From Bacillota bacterium (GTDB lineage: Bacteria > Bacillota > Clostridia > Peptostreptococcales > Anaerovoracaceae), in contig JAAWDM010000024.1 in the NCBI GenBank assembly GCA_022793795.1, positions 1 to 51,581 on the forward strand: DNA of 51,581 nt, read 5' to 3'. How positions within the stretch are numbered: the stretch's first letter is position 1; each line of letters begins with the position of its first letter. Under the pieces are notes generated by a model. The model did not search any database. It saw only the letters and a program-made list of their open reading frames with translations, and was not told the DNA's origin. Below are positions 24,660-34,800 of the stretch, piece by piece. Made by a program: the position numbers and the translations under genes.

Positions 24660-25880
24660 ATGTATCCTGGAATTCACAACTATTCTGAAATAGGAAAGTT
24701 GAATAAGGTCTTACTGCATAAGCCTGGAAGAGAACTGGAAAAGCTGACCCCGAATAACTTTGAAAGACTGTTATTTGACGATATTCCTTATTTAAAGGTG
24801 GCGCAAGAGGAGCATGACGGATTTGCCAAGATTCTCAAGGAAAACGATGTAGAAGTCGTATATTATGAGACGGAGACTGCAAAAGCTCTGAAAGATGAAA
24901 AGATTAAATACAATTTTGTAAGAGAATTTATCGAACTAAGTGAAATTCACTCCGAAGGAAGAAAGGAAGCTATTGCTGAATATCTGCTCTCTAAAACGCC
25001 GGAGGATTTGGTAGAAACCTGTATCGCAGGTATCTTTGCGGATGAAATCAAACACATTTCCACCAATTCGTTGGTTGATATTGTGGACGATGACGAGCCT
25101 ATCGTAAGCGATCCGATGCCAAACCTTTATTTTACCAGAGATCCAGGCGCTTGCGTGGGTAATGGCATCAATATCCACCACATGAGTACGCCGGCAAGAC
25201 GTCGTGAGGCTTTGCTGCTGAAATATATGGTGAAGTACAACAGAGATTTCGCTCTGGAGGATACGCCGCTGTGGTATGATGTCTATGGAAATTATTCCAT
25301 AGAAGGCGGCGATATACTGGTTTTATCTAAGGATATGGTTGCTATCGGGTACTCCCAGAGAACCACGTTAGCAGGCATCGAGGATTTTGCAAACAAACTG
25401 CTGAAGAACTCCACCTTTAAAAAGGTATTGGTATTCGATATTCCGAAATGCAGAGCATTCATGCATTTGGATACAGTGTTTACCATGGTGGATTACGATA
25501 AGTTTACCATTCATCCAGAAATCGAAGGCCCGCTGGGTGTATATGAGATTACTTTAGGTGATGGCGGCCAGCTGAAATTCAATTCCATGAAGGATGAATT
25601 GAACAAGATTCTGGCTTTGGAATTGAAACTTCCTGCTGTAGATTTGATTCGCTGCGGTGGAAACGATTTAATTGCAGCTCAGAGAGAACAGTGGAACGAT
25701 GGTTCCAATACTTTGTGTATCGCACCAGGAACCGTGGTCACTTATGAGAGAAACTATGTGACCAACGATCTTCTGGATAAGAAGGGAATCAAAGTACTGG
25801 CAATGCCGAGCGCAGAGCTTTCCAGAGGCAGAGGCGGCCCAAGATGCATGTCCTGTCCAGTAAACAGAGACGACCTGTAG
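24660..25880 (+). CDS. arcA: arginine deiminase
   Basis: The 406-residue enzyme hydrolyses arginine to citrulline and ammonia. The family features are present in order: NYSEIGKLNKVLLHKPGRELEKLTP (about 6-30), MPNLYFTRDPGACVGNGI (about 153-170), the GGDILVLS segment (about 217) and the catalytic C-terminus RGGPRCMSCPVNRDDL with the nucleophilic Cys at about residue 398. Length is typical. With ArcB and ArcC it yields one ATP per arginine and ammonia, useful for energy and acid resistance in an anaerobe. AGGGAGG precedes the ATG. Confidence 0.96.
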   Translation: MYPGIHNYSEIGKLNKVLLHKPGRELEKLTPNNFERLLFDDIPYLKVAQEEHDGFAKILKENDVEVVYYETETAKALKDEKIKYNFVREFIELSEIHSEGRKEAIAEYLLSKTPEDLVETCIAGIFADEIKHISTNSLVDIVDDDEPIVSDPMPNLYFTRDPGACVGNGINIHHMSTPARRREALLLKYMVKYNRDFALEDTPLWYDVYGNYSIEGGDILVLSKDMVAIGYSQRTTLAGIEDFANKLLKNSTFKKVLVFDIPKCRAFMHLDTVFTMVDYDKFTIHPEIEGPLGVYEITLGDGGQLKFNSMKDELNKILALELKLPAVDLIRCGGNDLIAAQREQWNDGSNTLCIAPGTVVTYERNYVTNDLLDKKGIKVLAMPSAELSRGRGGPRCMSCPVNRDDL

Positions 25881-25910
25881 ATTTAAAATAAGAAGAATAG
25901 AACCCGTAAA

Positions 25911-25951
25911 GAGGGACGTAGACATGGTGGGCAGCTGTGCCTGCGTTCCTC
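25911..25951 (+). other. hairpin between arcA and arcC
   Basis: GAGG.ACG (25911-25918) can pair with CGT.CCTC (25944-25951) around an inner GGCA-GCTG-TGCC hairpin. No T-run follows. With the arcB/arcA hairpin this suggests that each arc cistron is bounded by an RNA structure. Confidence 0.5.
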
Positions 25952-25998
25952 TTACTATAATCGGGGGTCTAACAAAGAAGAAATAGAGGAGAATAAAA

Positions 25999-26943
25999 AT
26001 GGCACAGAAATTAGTAGTTGCATTAGGCGGTAACGCACTCCAGTCTGGAAACGGTCCAGCTACTGCTGAAGCACAGTTAGACGTGGTAAAGAAAACTTGT
26101 GAACATATCGCTGAAATCAGTGAAAGAGGATACGAAGTGGCTGTGGTTCACGGAAATGGTCCACAGGTTGGCAGAATCCTGCTGGCCTCTGAAACTGCAA
26201 AGGACGTAACGCCGGCTATGCCGTTTGATGTATGCGGCGCCATGTCCCAGGGATACATCGGCTATCACCTGCAGCAGGCTCTCAAGTATGCTCTCAATAA
26301 GAGAAATAAGAATACACCGGTAGTAACATTAGCTACCCAGATGGTAGTAGAAGCTGCCGACCCAGCCTTCCAGAATCCGACCAAACCAATCGGTCCGTTC
26401 TATTCGGAGGAGGAGGCCAAGGCTCTGGCTGCAGAAAAAGGCTATACCATGAAAGAAGATGCAGGAAGAGGCTGGAGAAGAGTGGTTCCTTCCCCACTGC
26501 CAAGAAAGATTGTTGAAATCGATGCAGTCAAGAGATTGTGGGATTCCACCATCGTGATTACCTGCGGAGGCGGCGGAATTCCTGTTATGGAAAACGCTGA
26601 CGGTACCCTGGAAGGGGTTGCAGCGGTCATCGATAAGGACTTTGCAGCAGAACTTTTAGCAGAGCAGATTGAGGCCGATACGCTGATGATTCTGACAGAA
26701 GTGGAGAAGGTAGCGATCAACTTCAACAAGCCAAACCAGGAAAACTTGACGAAACTGACACTGGCAGATGCAGCGAAATACTGCGATGAGGGACAGTTTG
26801 CACCAGGCAGCATGCTGCCAAAGGTACAGGCAGCCATGAAGTTCGTAAGAGCCAATCCGAACAAGAAGGCGATTATCACTTCTCTGGATAAGGCTATCGA
26901 CGCATTAGAAGGAAAGACTGGTACTGTAATTACGTTTGCATAA
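25999..26943 (+). CDS. arcC: carbamate kinase
   Basis: The 314-residue enzyme transfers the phosphate of carbamoyl phosphate to ADP, giving ATP, ammonia and CO2. The N-terminal VVALGGNALQSGNGPATAEAQ (about 6-26), VVHGNGPQVGR (about 48-58) and ADTLMILTEVEKVAINF (about 229-245) match the amino-acid-kinase family member ArcC. AGAGGAG precedes the ATG. It closes the deiminase pathway and is followed by a strong terminator. Confidence 0.96.
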   Translation: MAQKLVVALGGNALQSGNGPATAEAQLDVVKKTCEHIAEISERGYEVAVVHGNGPQVGRILLASETAKDVTPAMPFDVCGAMSQGYIGYHLQQALKYALNKRNKNTPVVTLATQMVVEAADPAFQNPTKPIGPFYSEEEAKALAAEKGYTMKEDAGRGWRRVVPSPLPRKIVEIDAVKRLWDSTIVITCGGGGIPVMENADGTLEGVAAVIDKDFAAELLAEQIEADTLMILTEVEKVAINFNKPNQENLTKLTLADAAKYCDEGQFAPGSMLPKVQAAMKFVRANPNKKAIITSLDKAIDALEGKTGTVITFA

Positions 26944-26955
26944 TATTGGTAAAAG

Positions 26956-26992
26956 GGGGCGCTGCCGAGAGAGTTCGGCGGCGTTCCTTTTT
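26956..26992 (+). terminator. terminator after arcC
   Basis: A 13-bp stem with three G-T pairs joins GGGGCGCTGCCGA (from 26956) to TCGGCGGCGTTCC (to 26987), followed by TTTTT. It ends the arc transcript ahead of the thiamine pyrophosphokinase gene. Confidence 0.82.
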
Positions 26993-27013
26993 AAAACAAT
27001 AAAGGAAATGATT

Positions 27014-27691
27014 ATGAGATATAGCCAAAGAGACAAGGTTTGTTATATCATCGGTGCAGGGCCGTGTGAAGCTCTTTGCGTTGGAGAGGAAAAGGAAGCA
27101 GACGACTATGTGATTGCTGCTGATGGCGGCCTCCGACATTTAGAAGAGGCTGGATTGACAGCGGATATGGTGGTGGGAGATTTTGATACCTTAGGGTATA
27201 TACCGCAACATGACCATATAATTCAATTACAGACGGCTAAGGACGAAACCGATACCTTTGTAGCCATGAGAGAAGCCATGAAATTGGGGTACAGACAGTT
27301 CCTATTCTATGGCTGTCTGGATGGCAAAATCGAACATACCATGGCTAACCTGCAGCTTCTCGCCTGGCTGGCAGAGCGTGGCTGCAGAGGATGGCTGATA
27401 GGTGAGAGCCAGGTCATAACCTCTCTGGCTGGGCCGGCAGAACTTCGCTTTAGCCCCATACCAGACGGGCAAAAGTTGTCCATCTTTGCCCACTCTGACA
27501 GGGCGGAAGGTGTCGCCTTAAAAGGGTTGAAATTCCCCCTGTCAGAAGCGACTTTGGATAATCGTTTCCCTTTGGGCGTCAGCAATGAATTTACTGGTGA
27601 AGCGGCCTCCATTCATGTGAAAAGGGGGACGCTTTTGGTGGTGTTGCCACGAAAGATATGGTCTCATAAGTCTAATGTGATAACTCTGTGA
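27014..27691 (+). CDS. thiN: thiamine diphosphokinase
   Basis: The 225-residue enzyme makes thiamine diphosphate from thiamine and ATP. Characteristic motifs are ADGGLRHLEEAGLTADMVVGDFDTLG (about 40-65), the LQTAKDETDTFVAM motif (KDxTD, about 76-89) and FYGCLDGKIEHTMANLQLL (about 103-121). The C-terminal thiamine-binding part includes VSNEFTGEAASIHVKRGTLLVV. Start 27014 is preferred over ATG 27008 because AAAGGA at 27001-27006 is correctly spaced only for 27014. It is normally linked to ribosome-maturation genes (rsgA, rpe), so its position behind arcC is incidental. No TPP riboswitch was seen. Confidence 0.9.
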   Translation: MRYSQRDKVCYIIGAGPCEALCVGEEKEADDYVIAADGGLRHLEEAGLTADMVVGDFDTLGYIPQHDHIIQLQTAKDETDTFVAMREAMKLGYRQFLFYGCLDGKIEHTMANLQLLAWLAERGCRGWLIGESQVITSLAGPAELRFSPIPDGQKLSIFAHSDRAEGVALKGLKFPLSEATLDNRFPLGVSNEFTGEAASIHVKRGTLLVVLPRKIWSHKSNVITL

Positions 27692-27721
27692 AGAAATTCG
27701 GCCTTTTTGCTGATTGACAAA

Positions 27722-29095
27722 TTAATATCCCATCTGTTCCTTGATTTCAGCAAGCTGCATTTTCACGCTGTCAGGAGAGGTAGAGCCTGCGGATTTTTTA
27801 GAGGAGATACAGGCGGGGATACTGATGTGGTCGTAAATATCCGATTCAAAAGCATCGGAGAATTGTTTCAGCTCTGTCAGGGATAAATCCTCTAAGGCAG
27901 TACCGTTTTCGATACAATAGAGCACCAATCTGCCGATGATTTCATGACAGTCACGGAAAGCAAGACCCTTGGAGACCAAATAGTCGGCGGCATCGGTGGC
28001 GTTCATGAAGCCAGATTTTGCAGAGGCCGCCATGGTCTCTTTTTTTATGGTCATGGTGGAAAGCATTCCACACATCATGGAAAGAGAGGCGGTTAGCGTA
28101 TCATGGGCATCGAAAACCGGTTCCTTATCCTCCTGCATATCCTTGTTATAGGCCAGAGGCAGCCCCTTCATCACGGTGAGGAGGGCCATTAGGTCGCCAT
28201 AGACTCGGCCGGTCTTGCCACGAATCAGTTCAGCCATATCAGGATTCTTTTTTTGCGGCATGATACTGCTGCCGGTGGCATAGCTGTCATCCATCTCAAT
28301 GTATCCAAAGTCTGGACTGCTCCACAGAATCAGCTCCTCACACAGCCGAGAAAGATGCATCATGGCAGTAGCGGCACAGCTTAAAAACTCGATAGCAAAA
28401 TCTCTATCGCTGACTGCATCCATGCTGTTTTCACACAGGGCAGCAAAACCCAGCTGCTCTTTCACATAGTCTCGGTCAGTATTATAAGAAGTTCCAGCTA
28501 GAGCCCCTGCGCCTAAAGGCATGGCGTCGGTTCGTTTCAAACAGTCCATAAACCGTTGCCGGTCGCGGAGAAACATATTGTAATAGGCAAGAAGGTGGTG
28601 GGCTAGTAACACCGGTTGCGCTTTCTGCAAATGGGTAAAACCAGGAAGCATGGTATCCTGATGGGTAGAAGCCAGTTGATAGAGAACTGCCAGCAGCTTA
28701 TTCAGCCAAAGGCCCACGTTTCCGATGAGTTCCTTTTGGTACATACGGAAATCCAATGCCACCTGGTCGTTACGACTTCTGGCAGTATGAAGTTTCTTTC
28801 CCAGCTCCCCAGTCCGCTTAGTTAAAACCCGTTCTATGAACATGTGAATGTCTTCGTCCTCAGGTTCAGGCGCCAGACGGCCTGCTTCCATGTCCCAATA
28901 GATTTCCTGCAGGTGGATCACCATATCAGCGCTTTCCTGGTCGGTGATGATGCCTTGTTTTCCCAGCATCTTTGCATGGGCCATGCTGCCTAGAATGTCC
29001 TGCTTCCACATTCTGATATCATAGGCGGTGGAAGCGTTGAAATCGTTTGCCGCCGCGTCTTCTTCCTTTAAAAATCTACCTGTCCAGAGCTTCAT
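27722..29095 (-). CDS. argH: argininosuccinate lyase
   Basis: The 457-residue enzyme splits argininosuccinate into arginine and fumarate. The superfamily signature [20 protein letters not shown] (about 281-300), [16 protein letters not shown] (about 105-120) and [12 protein letters not shown] (about 157-168) are all intact, including the catalytic serine in [11 protein letters not shown]. It overlaps the argG stop by 4 bases (ATGA) and is convergent with the thiamine diphosphokinase gene. Confidence 0.96.
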   Translation of the reverse strand: MKLWTGRFLKEEDAAANDFNASTAYDIRMWKQDILGSMAHAKMLGKQGIITDQESADMVIHLQEIYWDMEAGRLAPEPEDEDIHMFIERVLTKRTGELGKKLHTARSRNDQVALDFRMYQKELIGNVGLWLNKLLAVLYQLASTHQDTMLPGFTHLQKAQPVLLAHHLLAYYNMFLRDRQRFMDCLKRTDAMPLGAGALAGTSYNTDRDYVKEQLGFAALCENSMDAVSDRDFAIEFLSCAATAMMHLSRLCEELILWSSPDFGYIEMDDSYATGSSIMPQKKNPDMAELIRGKTGRVYGDLMALLTVMKGLPLAYNKDMQEDKEPVFDAHDTLTASLSMMCGMLSTMTIKKETMAASAKSGFMNATDAADYLVSKGLAFRDCHEIIGRLVLYCIENGTALEDLSLTELKQFSDAFESDIYDHISIPACISSKKSAGSTSPDSVKMQLAEIKEQMGY

Positions 29096-30360
29096 TGTAT
29101 AAACTCTCCTCCTTTTAAAATTTTCTTTTCTAATGTATCTGCATATTTAGAGCCCCCAGTTAGTTGTTCCTTTTGGATGGCCCGAATCTTTAACGGCAGA
29201 GAGAACAGATTGATAAATCCTTCTGCATCGCTCTGGTTATAGACCTCGTCGGCGCTAAAGGTGGCGAATTCCTCGCTGTACAGGGCATAATCCGACTTGC
29301 TGGCAACCGGAAAGGCATTGCCCTTATACAATTTCATTTTCACCGTACCGGTTACCAGGGACTGGGTGCAGTCCACAAAAGCAGTGATGGCTTCCCGAAG
29401 GGGGGTGAACCATAGGCCGTCATAAATCATCTGAGAAAATTTTTGGGCAACGATGTTTTTGTACTGCATGGTATCTCTGTCGAGAATCAGCCGCTCCAGG
29501 TTTTCATGGGCTGCGTATAAAATGGTTCCGCCTGGCGTTTCATAGACGCCTCTGGACTTCATACCGACCAGACGGTTTTCGATAATGTCGATGGTTCCGA
29601 TACCGTTTTTGCTTCCCATTTTATTGAGTTTTGAGAGGAGGGCAACAGCATCCATCTCTTCGCCATCCAGGGCTACAGGAATACCCTTCTCAAAGGTAAT
29701 CTCCACATATTCCACTTCATCAGGGGCATCCTCAGGCTCGCAGGAAAGAACATGAATGTCCTTCTTGTGTTCGTTCCACGGGTTTTCCAGGTTACCGCCT
29801 TCATGGCTGATGTGCCAAATGTTTTCGTCTCTGGAATAAATCTTCTCTGTGGTCTGATGGATGGGGATGTTGTGGGATTTGGCGTATTGGATTAAATCTT
29901 CTCTGGAATGGAAGTCCCAGGTTCGCCAAGGAGCGATGATTTTGATCGCTGGGTTGAGAGCTTTGATGGTAGTTTCAAAACGGACTTGATCGTTACCCTT
30001 GCCAGTACAGCCATGACAGATGCAGTATGCGTGCTCCTGCTCGGCGATTTCTACCAATTTTTTCGCCATGAGAGGACGAGCCATGGAAGTACCGAGAAGA
30101 TAAGAGTTTTCATAGATAGCGCCTGCCTTTAAAGTAGGCCAGATGTAGTCCTCTACAAATTCCTTTTGGATATCCAATATGTATGCCTTTGAAGCGCCGG
30201 TGCGATAGGCTTTTTCCTCTATTTCCTTAAAGTCCTCCTTCTGCCCTGCATTGCAGCATACAGTGATGACCTCACAATCGTATTGCTCCTTGAGCCAGGT
30301 TAAAATGATGGATGTATCCAGGCCGCCAGAGTAGGCCAGGATGATTTTTTGCTTTGCCAT
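29092..30360 (-). CDS. argG: argininosuccinate synthase
   Basis: The 422-residue enzyme condenses citrulline and aspartate using ATP. The pyrophosphate loop [14 protein letters not shown] (about 6-19), [15 protein letters not shown] (about 120-134) and the [11 protein letters not shown] segment are present. Start 30360 is set by AGGAGG 8 bases upstream; the open frame further upstream to 30486 lies in the A/T-rich control region. It forms an operon with argH and is divergent from carA. Confidence 0.96.
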   Translation of the reverse strand: MAKQKIILAYSGGLDTSIILTWLKEQYDCEVITVCCNAGQKEDFKEIEEKAYRTGASKAYILDIQKEFVEDYIWPTLKAGAIYENSYLLGTSMARPLMAKKLVEIAEQEHAYCICHGCTGKGNDQVRFETTIKALNPAIKIIAPWRTWDFHSREDLIQYAKSHNIPIHQTTEKIYSRDENIWHISHEGGNLENPWNEHKKDIHVLSCEPEDAPDEVEYVEITFEKGIPVALDGEEMDAVALLSKLNKMGSKNGIGTIDIIENRLVGMKSRGVYETPGGTILYAAHENLERLILDRDTMQYKNIVAQKFSQMIYDGLWFTPLREAITAFVDCTQSLVTGTVKMKLYKGNAFPVASKSDYALYSEEFATFSADEVYNQSDAEGFINLFSLPLKIRAIQKEQLTGGSKYADTLEKKILKGGEFIQ

Positions 30361-30388
30361 AATATACCTCCTAATTTTATACATTGTA

Positions 30389-30398
30389 TGCATAAAAA
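30389..30398 (+). promoter_or_regulatory. ArgR-like half-site in the argG leader
   Basis: TGCATAAAAA matches the TGMATWWWWA half of the ArgR/AhrC arginine box. It lies between the argG promoter and its start codon. Confidence 0.5.
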
Positions 30399-30433
30399 AT
30401 ATAATTTTCGAATAATATTGCGGAACGGTTGTC

Positions 30434-30462
30434 ATTATACTACCATTAAATTCAAAAATCAA
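30434..30462 (-). promoter_or_regulatory. SigA promoter of argGH
   Basis: On the minus strand TTGATT (30462-30457) and TATAAT (30439-30434) have a 17-base spacer, about 74 bases before the argG ATG. Confidence 0.75.
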
Positions 30463-30526
30463 GCTTATTTTTGTGAAAAAAAACAAAAAATAAAAAATAT
30501 ATTTTAAAAAATGTGATAAAAAATGA

Positions 30527-30555
30527 TTGCAACCAGGAGAACAAAGGTGTATAAT
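30527..30555 (+). promoter_or_regulatory. SigA promoter of carAB
   Basis: TTGCAA (30527-30532) and TATAAT (30550-30555) are separated by 17 bases. The resulting leader before carA is about 125 bases. Confidence 0.78.
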
Positions 30556-30594
30556 CTGTGACTGATAAGTAAAAAAGCGGGATTAGACCGATTT

Positions 30595-30634
30595 TGCATA
30601 AAAAATGAATAAAAAGCGATTATGTGCATAAAAA
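30595..30634 (+). promoter_or_regulatory. array of ArgR-like half-sites in the carA leader
   Basis: TGCATAAAAA (30595-30604), TGAATAAAAA (30606-30615) and TGCATAAAAA (30625-30634) are direct copies of the arginine-box half-site pattern; a looser ACATAAAAAATGC copy follows at 30649-30660. They lie downstream of the carA promoter, where a bound repressor would block elongation. Confidence 0.55.
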
Positions 30635-30688
30635 ACATGGAAATATGACATAAAAAATGCCAGGAAAAGAAAAAAGGAGGAGCTTATT

Positions 30689-31807
30689 TTGAAAGGAAAA
30701 CTTTACCTAGAGGATGGAAGCCTTTATGAAGGCATAGGGTTCGGTAGCATAAAAACCTGCGTGGGTGAATTGGTCTTTCAGACTGGGATGACCGGTTATC
30801 AGAAGATTTTGACAGACCCTTCCTATAGCGGACAGATTATCAATATGACCTATCCGATTTTGGGAAATTATGGAATAAACGGAGAGGACAATCAGTCGGA
30901 CCGGATTTATGCACAGGGCCTGGTTTGTAAGGAGTATTGTAAAACGCCGTCCAACTATCGGTGTGAAAAAGATTTGGATACATGGTTGAAGGAGATGGAT
31001 GTTCCAGGAGTTTCTGGCATTGACACCCGGAAGCTGACCAAGAAGATACGAAAAGAAGGCACAATAAAGTGTGTGATTACCACAGAGGATGTGAGTGTGG
31101 AGGAACTAAAAAAGTTGTGCGACGAAACGATTTTGCGAAATGACTATATGAAAGAGGCCTCATGGGCTGGAGAAGAGGATTTAGCGCCATATGTGCAGGG
31201 AAATCTCAATGTGGCTGTATTGGATTTTGGAATCAAACGGTCTATTTTGGAGGCCTTGCAAAAAGCGGGCTGCAATGTAAAATTATTTCCCTATGGGTTT
31301 ACAGCAGAGGAGGTGATGGCCATAGAACCAGACGGCGTGTTTCTTTCCAATGGGCCGGGAGACCCGGCAGAGGCCATAGAGGCCATAGGTGAAGTAAGGA
31401 AACTGATGGAGGCAGAGCGGCAGGACGGCAGCTTTTTACCTATGTTTGGCATTTGCATGGGCCATCAGATTTTGGCATTGGCCGCAGGCGGTGAGACCTA
31501 TCAGCTGAAATATGGTCATCGTGGTAGCAATCATGGGGTTTATAGCAAGGAAACGGGTAGGAGTTATATCACTTCTCAGAACCATGGGTTTGCTGTAAAG
31601 GCTGAAAGCCTGATGCTCAAGGATATGGAAGTGACGGAAATCAATTTAAACGACAGGACGGTAGAAGGAATGGCCCATAGAAATCGTCCTGTTTTTTCTG
31701 TCCAATATCATCCAGAGGCTGGGCCAGGCCCAAAGGATGGGGACTATCTCTTTGGAAAATTCGTAAAACTGATGAAAGGACAGGAGGAAACCCATGAAGA
31801 GCAGTAA
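30689..31807 (+). CDS. carA: carbamoyl-phosphate synthase small (glutaminase) chain
   Basis: The 372-residue subunit releases ammonia from glutamine for CarB. The N-terminal CarA domain (about 1-155, LYLEDGSLYEGIGFGS) is followed by a class I glutaminase with nucleophile loop MFGICMGHQILALA (Cys at about 253) and His/Glu motif FSVQYHPEAGPGPKD (about 338-352). Translation begins at TTG 30689, preceded by AAAGGAGG with an 8-base gap; there is no ATG nearby. The 3' end overlaps carB by 14 bases. Confidence 0.95.
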   Translation: MKGKLYLEDGSLYEGIGFGSIKTCVGELVFQTGMTGYQKILTDPSYSGQIINMTYPILGNYGINGEDNQSDRIYAQGLVCKEYCKTPSNYRCEKDLDTWLKEMDVPGVSGIDTRKLTKKIRKEGTIKCVITTEDVSVEELKKLCDETILRNDYMKEASWAGEEDLAPYVQGNLNVAVLDFGIKRSILEALQKAGCNVKLFPYGFTAEEVMAIEPDGVFLSNGPGDPAEAIEAIGEVRKLMEAERQDGSFLPMFGICMGHQILALAAGGETYQLKYGHRGSNHGVYSKETGRSYITSQNHGFAVKAESLMLKDMEVTEINLNDRTVEGMAHRNRPVFSVQYHPEAGPGPKDGDYLFGKFVKLMKGQEETHEEQ

Positions 31808-34800
31808 CACAGAACAAAGGAGAAAAGATATCAATAAAGTTTTAATTATTGGGTCAGGTCCCATCGTCATCGGACAGGCCGCTGAATTTGATTATGCAGG
31901 TACCCAGTGCTGTAAAGCAGTCAAAGAAGAGGGGATTGAGACGGTATTGGTTAACAGTAATCCGGCCACCATTATGACGGACAGAGGAATTGCTGATAAG
32001 GTGTATATGCAGCCTCTTACGGTGGATGCAATGGAGAACATTCTGAGACGGGAGAGGCCAGATGGGATTTTGGCAGGTTTCGGTGGTCAGACGGGTTTAA
32101 ATCTGGCTATGGAGCTGGAAGAAAGGGGTATCCTAAAAGAGTTGGGGATCCACCTTCTGGGAATCAATCGTGAGGCCATTGAACGAGCAGAGGATCGGGA
32201 GTTGTTTAAGAATCTGATGGAGGAAATCGGAGAGCCAGTTCCGCCTTCTGCCATAGCCACCTGCCTAGATGAAGCGGAGCAGTTCGCAGAGACCATCGGA
32301 TTTCCGGTGATTATCAGACCGGCATTTACTTTGGGAGGTACAGGCGGAGGAATCGCTCAGAACAGGGAGGGGTTGCAAAGACTGGTGCAGCTTGGCATAG
32401 AAAAGAGCGCCATCGGCCAGGCGCTCATCGAAAAATCGGTGGCGGGTTGGAAAGAGATCGAATATGAAGTCATACGCGACCACAAGGACAACTGCATCAT
32501 CATTTGCTCCATGGAAAACCTGGACCCTGTGGGCGTACATACCGGCGACAGCATTGTGGTAGCGCCGACTCAGACCCTGGCGGATGAGGAATATCAAATG
32601 TTAAGAGATGCCTCTCTTCGCATCATTCGCGCTCTTAAAATTGAAGGCGGTTGCAATGTACAGTTTGCTTTAAACCCGAAATCAAAGGAATACATCGTCA
32701 TAGAGGTGAATCCGAGGGTCAGCAGGTCGTCGGCTTTGGCTTCTAAGGCTGCAGGTTATCCTATCGCGAAGATTGCAACTAAAATTGCTCTGGGATATAG
32801 CCTAGACGAACTGCCTAATCACATTACGGACCAGTCCAGCGCTCTATTTGAACCAACCTTAGATTACTGTGTAGTGAAATTTCCTAAGTGGCCATTTGAT
32901 AAGTTCCGCACTGCATCAAGAAAGCTGGGAACCCAGATGAAGGCCACCGGAGAGGTCATGTCCATATGTCGGACTTTTGAGAGCGCCCTGCTAAAAGCAG
33001 TCACCTCTCTGGAGGTAAAATGCCACGGACTGCGAATTCCTTATGTAACGGAAAGAACTGATGAGGAACTGAAAGCCAAGCTGCTGGCCTGCGACGATGA
33101 GAGACTCTTTGTCATCGGAGAGATTTTGCGAAGAGGGCTGATGGATATAGAGGAGCTCCATAAAAAAACCATGATAGACCCTTGGTTTCTGTATAAGGTT
33201 GAAAATATTGTAAAGATGGAAAATCGCCTAGCCACCCAGGAAATTTCACCGGAGCTAATTAGAGAGGCTGAGACCATGGGTTTTACTGATGAGGAAATCG
33301 TCGGTTTAACTGGAATGTCTGCAAACGCCCTCCGTGATCTTCGGGATTATTATGGAATCTACCCAGTATACAAAATGGTAGATACCTGCGCGGGAGAATT
33401 CGAGGCGAAAACCCCTTACTATTATTCCTGCTATGATGAGGAAGACGAATCGCTGCCGCTGGAAGGAGAAAAGATATTGGTCGTCGGTTCCGGCCCAATT
33501 CGAATCGGGCAGGGAATTGAATTTGATTACTGCTGCGTCCAAGGAGTATGGGCATTGAAGGAACTGGGGTATCGTTCTATTATTGTCAACAATAATCCAG
33601 AGACAGTAAGCACAGACTTCGATACAGCAGATAAGCTGTATTTCGAGGCCCTTCACGTAGATGATATTATGAATGTGATAAAGAAGGAACGGCCTTATGG
33701 CGTAGTATTACAGCTGGGTGGTCAGACGGCCCTCAATCTGGCAGAGGGGCTCTCGAAACGGGGAATACGAATTTTGGGAACACCAAATTCCTACATCGAT
33801 TTGGCAGAGGATCGGGATAAGTTCTCCCAGCTTTTGAAAGAAATCAATATCAAGGCGCCAGCAGGGGGCGCTATCACCCATATGTCACAGGCTGCGGGTA
33901 TTGTAGAAGAGTTGGGATACCCGCTTATCGTTCGGCCTTCCTTTGTCATCGGTGGTAGAGCCATGCAGGTAGTTTACAGCGATGAGGAGTTATATCGGTA
34001 CCTAAAGGAGGCAGTATCTCTGTCAGAGGAACATCCAGTGCTGATTGACAAATACGTGGAAGGTATCGAGTTTGAGGTAGATGCCATCAGCGATGGCCAT
34101 GATATTCTGGTGCCCGGCGTCATGGAGCACATCGAAAGAACGGGAATCCACTCTGGCGACAGTATTTCCGTGTATCCAGCTTATTCCCTTCCTGACCAGG
34201 TGGTGGATCAGGCCATCGAGTATACCAAGCATATCTCCAAGGCCCTTCACGTATGCGGTTTGATGAATGTGCAGTATGTTTACGATGGAAGGGAAATCTA
34301 TGTGATTGAGGTCAATCCAAGGGCCTCCCGTACAGTGCCGATTTTGAGCAAGGTCACCGATGTGCCTATGGTTAAAATCGCCATGGCTGTCATGGTAGGA
34401 AGGCGGCTTTCGGACATGGCCTGGGGCACAGGACTTTACAAAAAATCTGGATTTTATGCAGTAAAGGTGCCTGTATTTTCCAGCGCTAAGCTCTCTAATG
34501 TAGATGTGGCTCTGGGACCGGAAATGCGGTCTACAGGTGAAGTACTGGGGCTTGATAAAGATTTGCATAAAGCCTTATATAAAGGCTTCCTGGGGGCCGG
34601 AATTCCGGTTCATACAGAAGGGGGTGTATACATTTCCTTGAGGGACCACGATAAGACAGAAAGAGCGGCCAAGGTGCTGGCTTCTTATGCAGAGGCTGGC
34701 TTTACCATTTACGGTTCGGCGGGAACTACGGCCTTTTTACAGGAGAACAATATTCCATGCAAAATGGTGCCTTTCCATCAGGTAGCAGATATGATCGGAG

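Larger units (their letters stand above)
30361..30688. promoter_or_regulatory. 328-base divergent argG/carA control region
   Basis: This A/T-rich region contains opposing promoters for argG (30434-30462, minus) and carA (30527-30555, plus) and several copies of TGCATAAAAA or TGAATAAAAA. No gene is seen. The long A-tracts around 30470-30530 may also act as UP elements or DNA bends. Confidence 0.75.

Noticed and set aside
25911-25998. Separate promoter for arcC at TATAAT 25956-25961
   Set aside because: No acceptable -35 is found 16-18 bases upstream (the sequence there is part of the hairpin), so I did not call a promoter.
26936-27013. Start of the thiamine kinase at 26936 or a TPP riboswitch in front of it
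   Set aside because: The extension is encoded by the arcC terminator, and no THI-box sequences are seen.
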